From the NCBI RefSeq assembly GCF_004114375.1, contig NZ_CP034691.1, forward strand, positions 1 to 64,000: a DNA stretch of 64,000 nucleotides, written 5' to 3'. This DNA comes from Halorubrum sp. BOL3-1. GTDB taxonomy: Archaea; Halobacteriota; Halobacteria; Halobacteriales; Haloferacaceae. The notes under the pieces were generated by a model. That model saw only the letters and a program-made list of their open reading frames with translations, did no database searches and was not told where the DNA came from. This document shows positions 1 to 9,510 of the stretch, piece after piece. Positions within the stretch are counted from its first letter, which is position 1. The number at the start of each line of letters is the position of its first letter. Made by a program: the position numbers and the translations under genes.

Positions 1-48
1 CGCCCTTTCGTTCAGTACTCCATCATTAGGCGGCTGTCCTGAATTGAG

Positions 49-1434
49 TCAAGACACGATAACGACCTGTGCCGGCCGAAGCACTCGGTCGCCAAGTTCG
101 AAGCCTTTCCGTTCGACTCGGATAATCTCGTCAGAATCTAAGTCAGCGGCCTCTTCTCGACCGACGACTTCGTGGCGGTCATAATCGAACGGTACGCCGC
201 TCTTTGGCTCGATCGGCGCGATTTCGCCAGATGTGAACTGTTGGTCGAATTGTGAAATAATGGCCTCCATCCGTGCCTGCTTATCGCTTTCCCATTCGAA
301 CAACTCAACGGCACGTTTGAGCGTATCTCGGACCCGGAGCATGTTCTCGGCGAACGACTCTACCGAGTACTTCCTGATTTCCTGGTGTTCATGCTTGTTC
401 GACCGCTTGAATTCTTCGAACGTATCTTCTAGTTCTGCGAACTCCGCGGCAAGCGTCTCGATATCCGGCGTCTGCTCTGCGTCAAGAGTCGGCTCTAGCT
501 CTGTTGTGTCGTTTTCTGTATCGGCAGTCTCGCCAGTTCCCTCTGAGGTGTCTTCTTCCGCTGTCGTCTCTGGAGTAATAATCTCTTCGCTGTCGGATTG
601 CGAATGCGATGACTCCTCAGGGTCTTGAGTCTCTGAACTCTTGTCCTCCGGTCCTTGAACCTCAATTGTCGTGGGACCGTCATTATCGACGGACTGTTCT
701 CGATCGTTGGTTGCCCGCGGTAACTGGCCCTGATTCTCACTAGTTTGCTCTTCGTCCGTCTCGGAATCAGGGTCCGGAGAGCCGTCAGTCGATGGCACGT
801 TCTCAGTCGAATCTTGGCTAGGTGTGTCGTCCTCGGTCAAATCGCTATCTCTCATGCCCGACGATTCCCTCGCGGTCTCAGCGTCCGATGGTGTGTCCTC
901 GTCCTGTATACTGTCACCGTTCGTTGTATCGCTGACCTGGGTCAAGCCTTGGGTTCGAGTTGTCGAAGCCCCCGTCTCGTTCGCCGTGTCGTCGGGATTT
1001 GATTCCGAGGTAGACTGGTCCTCAGGCGAGGTCTGCTGAGAACCAGTACTCATCGAGGACGAATCGGTATCAGAGCTGGCAGCTGACGGCGCTGTCTCCC
1101 CGTCTTTTTCCGGGCCGGAACTTTGATCTTCTTCCGATGGCGGCGTTACTGAATACTCGCCGCGGTCCGATTCGTCCAGTACTCCCTTCTCTATAAGCCC
1201 GTCTTCGACTTCCTCAATAATTTCAATGAGTTCCTTGCGACGTTCCGTATCTGTTGTCGACTCCAGTTCCCTTTGATAGTCGTTAAGACGCTCGATCCAC
1301 TGATCTTGCGAACCCGACCCCGCACTTTCTTTCGTGTTTGTTTCCGACTCATTCTCTGTTCCAGTCTTTGGGTTTGATTGATGAGCCCCCGGGTCAGTGC
1401 TGCCTGGATTGAAGTCTTCGTCATCATCTTGCAT
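49..1434 (-). CDS. GrpE-domain protein with long acidic disordered N-terminus
   Basis: 461 residues. About the first 320 are Ser/Thr/Glu/Asp/Gln-rich, low complexity and probably disordered. The last 130 look like GrpE, the nucleotide-exchange factor of Hsp70: a helical stretch (EEFKRSNKHEHQEIRKYSVE) followed by the head signature FDYDRHEVV and KGFELGDRVLRPAQVVIV. Bacterial GrpE is about 200 residues, so the tail is an unusual addition. It is the last of three minus-strand genes, 51 bases after the transglutaminase-like gene. Housekeeping haloarchaeal grpE normally sits with dnaK/dnaJ; here the partners are a J-associated domain and a tubulin-like GTPase. I infer a dedicated, perhaps substrate-restricted, Hsp70 cofactor. 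The first 48 bases of the window are too few to identify the next gene. Confidence 0.75.
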   Translation of the reverse strand: MQDDDEDFNPGSTDPGAHQSNPKTGTENESETNTKESAGSGSQDQWIERLNDYQRELESTTDTERRKELIEIIEEVEDGLIEKGVLDESDRGEYSVTPPSEEDQSSGPEKDGETAPSAASSDTDSSSMSTGSQQTSPEDQSTSESNPDDTANETGASTTRTQGLTQVSDTTNGDSIQDEDTPSDAETARESSGMRDSDLTEDDTPSQDSTENVPSTDGSPDPDSETDEEQTSENQGQLPRATNDREQSVDNDGPTTIEVQGPEDKSSETQDPEESSHSQSDSEEIITPETTAEEDTSEGTGETADTENDTTELEPTLDAEQTPDIETLAAEFAELEDTFEEFKRSNKHEHQEIRKYSVESFAENMLRVRDTLKRAVELFEWESDKQARMEAIISQFDQQFTSGEIAPIEPKSGVPFDYDRHEVVGREEAADLDSDEIIRVERKGFELGDRVLRPAQVVIVS

Positions 1435-1485
1435 GGTGATAGCCGAGTTATTGTCAGACGGGAATATTAATTCCGGGGATGGTTG

Positions 1486-2460
1486 TCATCGCCAGTCGCT
1501 ACGAGACTCGTCGTGGAGGTTGCCGTCGATTCCGATGGTACAGACCCCCTGTAACTTCGTATCGGGCGCCAGACGGAGATTCTCGGAATAGCTGATCGAT
1601 TTCCCAGGTTCGATCGAAAAGCCCTGATCAAAAACCAGGCCGGTCTCTACATCGCCATTCCGGCGTTCAAATCCGAGCTGAGCGGTCACGTTGGTCGCGG
1701 GCGCGTTCCCGAAATTCGCGAGGTGACAGAAAACCTTGACCCGGGCACTCCCATCGGGAACAGCCTCCCAGTCGTGCACAATCACCGGCTGATCATCCGG
1801 GAGATGGAACTCAACCTGGGCTCCTGCGTACTGCGCTGGGAGGTCTCCAGGCTCCCAGCCGCTAGCCGTTGTTTCCAACAAATAATACTCCGCGCCATCG
1901 TGAGAGACGGAGGCTCCGGAGTGGGTATCCAGCGCGACTCCCAGTACCATATGATGCTCTGCTGGCATCGTGAGTAGTGCGATGTCGTAGCCTAATGTGT
2001 GGAGCAACGACCCCAGGAGAATTGTTCCATCCTCGCAATCGCCTTGCTGGTGTCGCAAGGTCTCAATCGGGTATTTCGGATAGGCCATATGGCCCGTATC
2101 ATCGATGTCGAGAGTGTAATCCAGCGACTGGACGAACTCAATAATCCCCTTTCTGAGCTTAGGACTGCGATCGTGCGCGTTCGAGACGGTCTGTCGGATG
2201 GAGTCAATTACCTGGTTTAGAAACGGTTCCTGGAACGGGTCGGCCACGTAGATGCCGTATTGGTGAGTACGAGCTCGGTTCGTACAATACTCATACAGAT
2301 CAACGGGTAATTCCAGTTCGACGTGGTTCCCGCTTGAAAGTAGCCCCGAAGAGTTACTCCAGCGCAACTCTGACGTGTAGTGTTCGTCGTAACTGGGTGG
2401 CTTCGACTGCCCACGCCACCCTTCAAACTGCGACGGCCATTTGTGGTCCTGTCCTACCAT
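1486..2460 (-). CDS. Transglutaminase-like (papain-fold) protein with C-terminal beta domain
   Basis: 324 residues. The core has the transglutaminase-like triad order: Cys about 142 in QQGDCEDGTILLGSLL, His about 169-170 in PAEHHMVLGV, and an acidic residue in YYLLETT near 196. The family acts as a cysteine protease or amide-transfer enzyme, or as an inactive fold; all three catalytic positions are present here. The final 100 residues look like an Ig/CARDB-like beta sandwich (VKVFCHLANFGNAPATNV, IEPGKSISYSENL). No signal peptide or membrane helix is visible, so it is probably cytoplasmic. It starts 8 bases after the upstream gene, so translation is probably coupled. Its linkage to a GrpE-like protein suggests peptide-bond chemistry on a chaperone-presented target, which is inference. 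Confidence 0.7.
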   Translation of the reverse strand: MVGQDHKWPSQFEGWRGQSKPPSYDEHYTSELRWSNSSGLLSSGNHVELELPVDLYEYCTNRARTHQYGIYVADPFQEPFLNQVIDSIRQTVSNAHDRSPKLRKGIIEFVQSLDYTLDIDDTGHMAYPKYPIETLRHQQGDCEDGTILLGSLLHTLGYDIALLTMPAEHHMVLGVALDTHSGASVSHDGAEYYLLETTASGWEPGDLPAQYAGAQVEFHLPDDQPVIVHDWEAVPDGSARVKVFCHLANFGNAPATNVTAQLGFERRNGDVETGLVFDQGFSIEPGKSISYSENLRLAPDTKLQGVCTIGIDGNLHDESRSDWR

Positions 2461-2468
2461 TTTGACAG

Positions 2469-2888
2469 CTAGCGGTTCACAGGCTCCTTCTCTACTTGTT
2501 GGGTCATAAATTCGTGTTCAGTCGTGCCGACGCCCCAGCGTTCCATGCCACGCTTTGCATTCAAATAGTGGTAGACGGCTTGGGCATTGTCTCGGAGGTT
2601 ATCCCACTGGTCGCATGGGGCAACATACTGCTGGCCGTCTCGCTGCCATAATACCAGAACGCCAGGATCACTCGGATCAGCCGACGAGCGTGGAATATTC
2701 GGGAACTGGGAGTTGTGTGGCGCTGCCGTTTGAATATCGATCTGCGAAATATCGTCGAACTTCCGCAATTCTGTGAGGATGTTTTTGAATGCTTCTGTCT
2801 GCGAAACCTGAAAGCCGTGAGGATAGGAGCGACGCTGCTCGGCCGGAGTCCGGTCAAATTCCGTCGGCCAGTTGAGTTCCGACATCAT
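2469..2888 (-). CDS. Small protein resembling the N-terminal domain of haloarchaeal J-domain proteins
   Basis: 139 residues; starting at the second ATG (2885) would give 138. The pattern WPxEFDRTPAEQRRSYPHGF near the N-terminus, then ADPSDPGVLVLW and CDQWDNLRDNAQAVYHYLNAKRG, matches what I recall of a domain that precedes the J domain in some haloarchaeal and halovirus DnaJ-like proteins. No HPD motif or J helix pair is present, so this is the partner domain alone. It is first in the operon with the transglutaminase-like and GrpE-domain genes. A box A (TATAAT on the minus strand, 2912-2917) lies 25-30 bases upstream. The assignment to the J-associated family is from memory and moderate; the reading frame itself is convincing. 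Confidence 0.6.
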   Translation of the reverse strand: MMSELNWPTEFDRTPAEQRRSYPHGFQVSQTEAFKNILTELRKFDDISQIDIQTAAPHNSQFPNIPRSSADPSDPGVLVLWQRDGQQYVAPCDQWDNLRDNAQAVYHYLNAKRGMERWGVGTTEHEFMTQQVEKEPVNR

Positions 2889-3291
2889 ACCTCCTTGTTG
2901 GCCACAGTCTGATTATAGCTTTCGCTGACACAACATGACCACATAGGATACAGAACCGAGTGCGTTATAGAGTAGCATACATGCTCATCGATAAAACAGA
3001 TTTACAGCTCTGAAACCACATAATACGCTGCTGTAGGAATCAGCAAATTATATTGAACTGCGAGAACTGCGAAAATAGATGTTTGAGAATAAAACGGCTG
3101 GCTCTGAACAATTCTAAACCACATGCACTGAGTGCACATCGCTCTACTTCTATAACACTCTAAAATGGTAGGTAGACTGATCGTGATGTGTGGGGTTTTA
3201 TGACATACTATACAGGATCAACTAGGCCTACTAAGAAAGTGGGGCTGGTGACCTTTCGAGTGCCACTCAAAATGGCTCCACACGCCCGGAA
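2889..3291. other. Divergent intergenic region, left part
   Basis: About 400 AT-rich bases between the chaperone-like operon and the ISH8 insertion. Apart from the box A and Shine-Dalgarno of the minus-strand operon I see no gene. Before the insertion this was one divergent control region of about 510 bases reaching the tubulin-like gene at 4809. Confidence 0.6.
2890..2896 (-). promoter_or_regulatory. Strong Shine-Dalgarno-like sequence
   Basis: AAGGAGG on the minus strand directly before ATGATG. The spacing favours the second ATG (2885). Such a strong Shine-Dalgarno is unusual in this window, where many genes appear leaderless. The box A at 2912-2917 would place the transcript start very near this site. 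Confidence 0.5.
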
Positions 3292-3301
3292 ATGGTTAGC
3301 T

Positions 3302-4703
3302 CATCCGTCTTTAGTTAAGCGAGAAACCGCGTGACAGCGGCGGCTTATCGAGGCATCTTTCGGAAGGAATGAGGAAGTCGTGTCTGTGTACAACGACGAC
3401 TCCTCAACTCGAATTATGCGTCGGCTCACTACACTGTTTCCCTCTGAGTTCCTCGAAGAGCACGCCGAGGAACTCGGCGTGGTCGAACGCGACCGCAAGC
3501 TTCAGATCCCTGCCTTCGTCTAGGCATTCGTGTTCGGCTTCGCCGCAGGCGAAAGCCGAACACTCGCCGGGTTCAGACGCTGTTACAACTCTACTGCCGA
3601 TGAGACGATCTCTCCAAGTGGATTCTATCAGCGGTTGACTCCGACGCTTGCGAAGTACTTCCTCGACCTCGTCGAGACCGCGCTCGACGAGGTCGCTGTT
3701 CCTAACGCTTCTGACGCTGATATCGACCGATTTAGAGATGTGATGATCGCTGATGGAACGGTGTTGCGGTTACACGAATTTCTCTCAGATCAGTTCGAAG
3801 CTCGCCACGAGGAGCAGGCTGGAGCGAAGCTCCACCTGCTCCACAATGCCACAGAGCAGACGATTGAACGGATCGATACTGCTAACGAGAAAACGCACGA
3901 CAGCACCCTGTTCAAAACAGGGCCGTGGCTTGAGAACCGCCTCGTGTTGTTCGATCTCGCCTATTTCAAGTACCGCCGGTTTGCGCTGATCGACGAGAAC
4001 GACGGCTACTTCGTGAGTCGGCTGAAGCAGAACGCAAATCCGGTGATTACGGCAGAATTACGGGAATGGCGCGGCCGCGCCGTTCCCTTAGAGGGCAAGC
4101 AGCTCCACGCTGTTCTCGACGATCCCGACCGGAAGTACATCGATGTAGAGGTCGAAGTAGAGTTCAAACGAGGGCCGTACAACGGGACATGGTCGCTGGA
4201 TACGAAGCGATTTCGCGTCGTCGGCGTCCGCGACGAGGACGCCGACGACTACCACCTGTACATGACGAATTTGGCGAGAGAGGAGTTCTTTCCGGCGGAT
4301 TTAGCGGAGATCTACCGTTGTCGGTGGGAAGTTGAGTTGCTGTTCCGGGAGCTGAAGATACAGTACGAACTGGATGAGTTCGACACGAGTGACGAACACG
4401 TGGTGAAGATCTTACTGTACGCAGCGTTGCTCTCGCTGCTTGTAAGCCGTGATCTGTTAGATCTCGTCACCGAGCAGGCGGATGATGAACTCGTCTTTCC
4501 GACAGAGCGCTGGGCGGCGACCTTCCGGTCGCACGCCCAGCTCATTCTCCACGAACTCGGTGAGTACCTCGGCTACTCACCACCGTCGCTGCTCGAACGG
4601 CTGATAGAAGACGCTCAAAAGATCCACAAGCAGCGACCGATCTTACAAGAGACACTCGCTACCGCTACACAACCGAGGTATGAGGCTTAACTAAAGACGG
4701 ATG
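3302..4703 (+). mobile_element. ISH8-type (IS4 family) element, copy 1, with 10-bp target duplication
   Basis: 1402 bp, the length expected for ISH8. The ends are 19-bp inverted repeats (CATCCGTCTTTAGTTAAGC and its complement). It is flanked by a perfect 10-bp direct repeat ATGGTTAGCT at 3292-3301 and 4704-4713, so the ends are exact and the insertion is undisturbed. It is nearly identical to the copy at 18740-20141 but carries a nonsense mutation in its transposase. It splits the divergent control region of the tubulin-like locus but leaves the box A of the 4809 gene on its right side. Confidence 0.95.
3380..4690 (+). pseudogene. ISH8 transposase with internal amber stop
   Basis: 437 codons from a GTG start, the same frame and length as the intact copy at 18753-20063. 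Codon 48 is TAG (3521-3523) where the other copy has TGG (Trp, in PAFVWAFVFG). The rest of the frame, with the IS4-type DDE region (MIADGTVLRLHEF, and a late ELLFRELK segment), is open. A 386-residue reading frame could restart at 3530 but would lack the N-terminus. The element is therefore probably dependent on transposase supplied by another copy. Confidence 0.9.
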
Positions 4704-4778
4704 ATGGTTAGCTAACATAGCCCCAATCGCTGACTGTGGCAAACCTACAAACTCATCAAGATGGTCTGCTGGCTGAGT

Positions 4779-4784
4779 TTTATG
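4779..4784 (+). promoter_or_regulatory. Box A of the tubulin-like gene
   Basis: TTTATG lies 25-30 bases before the ATG at 4809, fitting a leaderless haloarchaeal transcript. It lies to the right of the ISH8 insertion, so the core promoter survives although upstream sequence is displaced by 1.4 kb. Confidence 0.45.
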
Positions 4785-4808
4785 TGACGGTAAGCTACAT
4801 ACCTTGCT

Positions 4809-7800
4809 ATGAATTCGGCGGGGATTCCTGATGTCTTGATCGGGCTTGGTGGAGGTGGAAGCAATATTGTCTATCGCTTCCTGAAGCAGGAATGGATTTT
4901 GGAGTCGGTAATGGGGGTAGATGCTAAAGCGGGAAACGACCTGAGTCCACTTGCCGCAGCAACGATTGATTCGACATCGCAACGTAACCTGCACTCGCGA
5001 CGAGCCGGAGAGGTCCACGAACGCATTCAACGCGTCAAAGACCCCGCCGAAAAGCCTGGTTCGGGGGGACTCCAGTTCAGGCAGCCAACACTATTATCCG
5101 AATCAATTCCCGAACAGTGGTTCAAGGAAGAGGGACTAGAAAACCAAGCTGACATCAACGAACTCTGTCAGGCTGAAGGACTGAATAACTGGTGGGTATC
5201 ACCAGATAGCCAAGCAGTACAGCAGGTGCTTGAGACATCATTCGAGAGCGGAGTGGTTCGAAATCGATCGCTCGGGAAGGAATTCTACCATCTCTGGAAG
5301 CACGAAAACAGACTTGAGAAGATCGATCCCTCCACCCAAGATAGCCGCGTCGCCGTTGTGACTGCGCTGGGTGGCGGGACGGGGTCGGGGATACTGCTGG
5401 ATTACGCGACCGATATCACGAGCAGAGATATCCACCTCTATGCTGTTCTCCCTGATCCAGAGGCCCCATCGGTCGAGAAAGCAAATGCCTTTGCAGCACT
5501 CTCTGAGCTCGAATATGCCGATCAGGCCGGAGAGAGTCCGTTCCGAACGATTACGTTGTTGCCACATCACTCGGCCGCCGCCGAATCAACCTTCGAGATG
5601 GCGGCTGTTCGAACGCTTCTCGCACATCAGGCAATTATCACCAGGGCTGGGACAGGCATGGGTACTCCACCTGGCCAAAATCGGGTCCTGCATGAGTATA
5701 CACCATTCACGATCGCAGCCCCTGACACGATTGAGGTGCCGCTTTCTGAGCAGGCCCACGCGCTTGAATTCGTGCAGGAGTTTGTGGACCGGCGGCAAGA
5801 AGCCCTGAAGATCGAAGACGAACGCTGTTCAGAGGTCGAAGCCTATCTCAAAGAGTGTTTCCCCGACACAGCGGGTGTAGTACTCGATGGGGCTGTGCTT
5901 GACGCTGACGGGAGTGGATATGATTCGGAGGTTGCAGTCATCCTCCGAGAGCGAGTGGCCAGAGACTTGTTAGAGCTGCTTGACGTTGATGTCTTCGCCT
6001 TCACGCCGTTCCACTCGAAGATCGAGCATCTCCAAACCTCAATTGAGAGCGAAGTCGATTTGATCACTGGATCCACAGCTCCGTCAGGGAGTGACTCCGA
6101 CGTGGAGCCGCAGGTGTTCCTTGAGCAGGTATTGACCCATCTTCCCGCAACGATTCCAACCATCGACGGTGAGCAGGACCACCATCCGATCTATCAGGAA
6201 CTTCTGGACACTATTCAGACGGACCTCGAGAATATCAAGCGGCTTCATGAGCTGAGCCTGGCAATCGCAGCAATCACTCCAGACAAGACACCACACTCAC
6301 CGGACCAAGCCAAGGATATCCGGCAACATTTAGATGCCGTTCTGATGGGCACGGACAGCGCTGACTCATTCGAGACAATTTGGGAAATCCAATATCACCA
6401 AGACGAGCTGGCAACCCACGTGAACGAATACAGAGAGTTCCGTCAGGAGTTGGAAGCCTACTACGAACGGGCGCAAGAACTCATCTCCCAGCGCCTCTTT
6501 CAGTGGCAGGATGGTGTCAGTGACGAACTGGACCGACTCGCCTCATTGAATGAAATCGAAAGCGATCTCCGAGAGGGAATCGTTCGGCTACAGGAGGAGA
6601 TCGAGCACGCGGTACAGGAGATTGAGGCCGCTAGCTCTGTTAGTGAGGTCGAAGACATCATTTTGGATCTCAGCCAGTATCAGTGGGTTGCTCGCGCGGT
6701 CAACAAGCACAGTATCACAACGCTGGATCTTGATCGAATTGAAGAGGTTTTCAATCAGGAAGTCCGTGAGGCCAAGATTACTTGGATAGAATACAATAAT
6801 AGCCTAATTAATCGTGTCTTTGGACCGAACTACGAGAATATCTATCGTACTCATTGGGTATCTGTAGAAGACAGCGCCTGGTTTTCAATCCAGCCGCCTG
6901 AGGCCGCTGATGACGACCCGTTTACCTGCCGGTTCAATTCCGATGACCTGCCTCAGGAAAGGGAGGTTGATCGGTATCGAAACCACCTAATTGACACCAT
7001 AATGCGTCAGTTCGAAGCGGACTTTCTCTCGCTGAGCCTGGGCGACGAGATCAACCAACCGGTTCCTGGCGACGGATTCGATATCTTTGCTGACGAGCAG
7101 GTGCCGGCTTTCCTTGATAACCTGAAGGAAACCCTGCACAAAAGCACCACCCAGAACGTTTCGGCACTGATCGGGCAGTTGCGACCAGAATCGCCGCCGG
7201 AGATCGACGAGACAGAGCCAACAGAAAGTAGTGGGCCGCCAATGGTGAATCCGTATCGGCTTTATCTTGCTTCGCTTCAAGAGCAGTACGAGGACCTTAG
7301 AGCCGAGGTCCGCGAGGTTGAGCAGCTTCTCGATACTCTCGAATTCCTACCTGAGCCGGATCGTGCTCTGACCAGCGCCCAAAATGAATATACAACCCTG
7401 ATCGAGGAGGCGCAGGATGAATTCGTGACTGGTGTCAATGCCGGGGAGGGGCCATACACCACCTGCTTTGAGTTCGAACCAGAGAGTTATCAGCCATCCG
7501 CTGAGCTCGGTGATGCAGACTTCTTGACAGCCAACACACACCGCGTAGCTGATCATTTCAGTAACGTGCTGCACAGGTTCGGCGCTGGGAATGACCGAGT
7601 TCCGATCTGTGTATCCACCCCTGAAGTGGGTCCAAATTATCCAAATCTTTCCCCCAGCCAGTATACGCACAATGTGAGCACGGTTGCTCTCTCGCAAGCC
7701 TTCGATCAGGGTACCGATTTATCCGAGATTTCTAACGCACTCGACTGGGGATCTAGAGGCATCTGTCCGCTGGGTAATCAGACCCACCAAGAGCTGTTTC

Positions 7801-8207
7801 ACATGGGTGGCCCTGATGAAATCACGATGGTGCTTTTCGTCTCGGATGTCTTTCTGGATAATCTCTCAAGTATGGTTGTTCCTGACGGGTATTGGGATGC
7901 GTATCAACAAGCCCAATCTGATGGCTACGCAGTCGAACATCGCCATGCACTCGGCCTGGGTGGCCGATGGGATGTCTGGCCCACGCTCGGGGAGTGGGTA
8001 TCAAGGAAAGAACCAGGCTCTGAGGAGACCACAAAGAATGAACAGAATTGCTCCCTATCGGGTGGGAATGGTGCCTTCGTCTATCGGGACATGATCGGTG
8101 ATGTCGACACTAGCGAGTTCATCGGTGGCCTTCTGACAGCACGCCAAGACACCGAGGAAACCGAGCAAGAGCTGTTTCTCAATATGCTGGCCTTCGATCA
8201 ACTATAG
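4809..8207 (+). CDS. Giant tubulin/FtsZ-like GTPase
   Basis: 1132 residues. The N-terminus has a glycine-rich nucleotide loop (LIGLGGGGSNIV, residues 10-20). Residues about 186-194 carry the tubulin/FtsZ signature GGGTGSG after VVTAL, and AVLPDPEAPSVEKANAF follows in the T5/T6 position. FtsZ is about 380 residues; here some 900 further residues follow, with long charged coiled-coil segments (about 460-700 and 800-870) and a C-terminal domain with DEITMVLFVSDVFLDNL. This fits the large tubulin-like families described by Makarova and Koonin as candidate membrane-remodelling GTPases (FtsZl-type, Pfam 'tubulin-like'). It faces an operon with a GrpE-like domain. Polymerisation and function are inferred from the family only. 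Confidence 0.85.
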   Translation: MNSAGIPDVLIGLGGGGSNIVYRFLKQEWILESVMGVDAKAGNDLSPLAAATIDSTSQRNLHSRRAGEVHERIQRVKDPAEKPGSGGLQFRQPTLLSESIPEQWFKEEGLENQADINELCQAEGLNNWWVSPDSQAVQQVLETSFESGVVRNRSLGKEFYHLWKHENRLEKIDPSTQDSRVAVVTALGGGTGSGILLDYATDITSRDIHLYAVLPDPEAPSVEKANAFAALSELEYADQAGESPFRTITLLPHHSAAAESTFEMAAVRTLLAHQAIITRAGTGMGTPPGQNRVLHEYTPFTIAAPDTIEVPLSEQAHALEFVQEFVDRRQEALKIEDERCSEVEAYLKECFPDTAGVVLDGAVLDADGSGYDSEVAVILRERVARDLLELLDVDVFAFTPFHSKIEHLQTSIESEVDLITGSTAPSGSDSDVEPQVFLEQVLTHLPATIPTIDGEQDHHPIYQELLDTIQTDLENIKRLHELSLAIAAITPDKTPHSPDQAKDIRQHLDAVLMGTDSADSFETIWEIQYHQDELATHVNEYREFRQELEAYYERAQELISQRLFQWQDGVSDELDRLASLNEIESDLREGIVRLQEEIEHAVQEIEAASSVSEVEDIILDLSQYQWVARAVNKHSITTLDLDRIEEVFNQEVREAKITWIEYNNSLINRVFGPNYENIYRTHWVSVEDSAWFSIQPPEAADDDPFTCRFNSDDLPQEREVDRYRNHLIDTIMRQFEADFLSLSLGDEINQPVPGDGFDIFADEQVPAFLDNLKETLHKSTTQNVSALIGQLRPESPPEIDETEPTESSGPPMVNPYRLYLASLQEQYEDLRAEVREVEQLLDTLEFLPEPDRALTSAQNEYTTLIEEAQDEFVTGVNAGEGPYTTCFEFEPESYQPSAELGDADFLTANTHRVADHFSNVLHRFGAGNDRVPICVSTPEVGPNYPNLSPSQYTHNVSTVALSQAFDQGTDLSEISNALDWGSRGICPLGNQTHQELFHMGGPDEITMVLFVSDVFLDNLSSMVVPDGYWDAYQQAQSDGYAVEHRHALGLGGRWDVWPTLGEWVSRKEPGSEETTKNEQNCSLSGGNGAFVYRDMIGDVDTSEFIGGLLTARQDTEETEQELFLNMLAFDQL

Positions 8208-8543
8208 GGCCCTTCGATATCGAAACAAGACATTGAACCCTTGGAAAGACAGGTTCCCCACCTCTCTCAACACAATGGATGCGCGATAGAGTTCGTCCAC
8301 CAAACGTACTCCCCTCTACCATTTCATGACTCATGAGCCACGAGACGCTGGCGCAACGATGGATCTTGTCGCACCGAGGTATCCCAAAAGGTATCCTCAG
8401 ACAGTGTTTCCGAGCGTTCCAACTCAGGCGAGAATTCTACCGTAAATGGACGAGAAGCACTCAGACACGCTGTCAAAGCCACTCACTGAAATCAACAATG
8501 TTGCTACACAACAGCGTTGTCGATGTACGGCGAACTACAAGAC
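8208..8543. other. Intergenic region after the tubulin-like gene
   Basis: About 340 bases. A short open frame (8333-8593, plus) has no recognisable protein pattern and overlaps the promoter and start of the next gene. I see no gene, RNA or repeat here. Confidence 0.5.
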
Positions 8544-8549
8544 CTATAC
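8544..8549 (+). promoter_or_regulatory. Box A-like element before the 8574 phosphoesterase
   Basis: CTATAC centred about 27 bases upstream of the ATG at 8574. This supports a leaderless start there rather than the in-frame TTG at 8517. Confidence 0.4.
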
Positions 8550-8573
8550 AACAGTCCACTAACAGCTACGAGT

Positions 8574-9467
8574 ATGAGGGTCCTCGTTTGTAACGACCTT
8601 CACCTCAAGCCCGCAGCGAGTGACTACGACATTGATGCAATGTCGACTCCAGATGGCGTCGACGCCGTCTTCATCGCGGGCGATCTCACACATCGAAACG
8701 GAATAGAAGATACCACACTAGCACGTCAGTTCATCAATCAGTTCGATGTTGATGTCTTGTACGTTCCCGGAAACCACGATCCCGATCCAATGCCTAAGCG
8801 TGTTGTCGACGGATTCGAACACGCAACTGCCAGTCACAACGTAGTTTATGAGTCTGAGTCGTGTCCGGTTGTCGGCTGGGGATGCGAACGACGATCGCTT
8901 GACAGAGTTCTTGATCAAGCAGCGTTCCCGACACTTGATCCGCGGACTGCTCCACGCGGAGAGCGACGGTATCAGGCGGATCAAATCGCGAATGCCATCG
9001 AAAGCGCACTCCTTGATATCGTCACTGGTCAGGCGACCACGGACGATATCGGTGCTAATCTCGGTATTGCTGACGACAATATCCCAGCGTTTCACCAGAG
9101 CGTCCGCACTGTTCAAGAGACATATGACCATCTTTCTGATCTTGTTGGTGACCGGTCAAATGTTGTGCTCGTCTCTCATCTATCGCCTTTCAACACGTCT
9201 TTCGATCGGCACCATTCGAAGGGGACGCGCAAAGAGGATCGCGAAGGGTTCCATACGGGTTCTATCGCGCTAAAACTCATCATACGGACCCACGACATCT
9301 ACGCAACAATTAGTGGCCACTCACATGCGTTTGGATACGATACCGGGGCGGACAAGACAAATGTCCCGCACATGCTCAATCTCAGCTATCGCGGACTCGG
9401 TATTGTTGACATCGATCCCGCTGATGGCATCTTCAGTTTTACCGATGTCGGAGGATCAACACCGTAA
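8574..9467 (+). CDS. Calcineurin-like metallophosphoesterase 1
   Basis: 297 residues from ATG 8574. The protein then begins MRVLVCNDLHLKP, placing the first metal motif (DxH) at the N-terminus as the family requires. Other metal ligands follow in order: GDLTHR, YVPGNHDPD, a VSHLSPFN histidine and the GHSHAFG motif (GxH). Such enzymes hydrolyse phosphomono- or diesters with two metal ions; the substrate cannot be read from sequence. It is one of four unrelated-looking members of the fold between 8.5 and 15.7 kb. The 19 residues before this ATG in the longer frame look non-native. Confidence 0.85.
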   Translation: MRVLVCNDLHLKPAASDYDIDAMSTPDGVDAVFIAGDLTHRNGIEDTTLARQFINQFDVDVLYVPGNHDPDPMPKRVVDGFEHATASHNVVYESESCPVVGWGCERRSLDRVLDQAAFPTLDPRTAPRGERRYQADQIANAIESALLDIVTGQATTDDIGANLGIADDNIPAFHQSVRTVQETYDHLSDLVGDRSNVVLVSHLSPFNTSFDRHHSKGTRKEDREGFHTGSIALKLIIRTHDIYATISGHSHAFGYDTGADKTNVPHMLNLSYRGLGIVDIDPADGIFSFTDVGGSTP

Positions 9468-9480
9468 CTCGTGAAGGGAA

Positions 9481-9487
9481 TTTAAGC
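9481..9487 (+). promoter_or_regulatory. Box A-like element before the pentapeptide-repeat gene
   Basis: TTTAAGC ends 24 bases before ATG 9511. There is no Shine-Dalgarno, so a leaderless transcript is likely. Confidence 0.4.
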
Positions 9488-9510
9488 GTATACAATACTC
9501 CAACCTGGAT

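Noticed and set aside
233-1039. Plus-strand open frames opposite the GrpE-domain gene
   Set aside because: They are antisense shadows of Ser/Glu-rich codons; Ser/Cys/Val-rich without domain patterns, while the minus strand ends in a clear GrpE domain.
3521-3523. TAG codons as recoded sense codons (amber recoding), as several pseudogenes here are broken by TAG
   Set aside because: TGA and TAA also break genes here (IS5-type transposase, fic, padR), other intact genes end in TAG, and nothing suggests pyrrolysine machinery. Ordinary decay in a GC-rich genome explains it.
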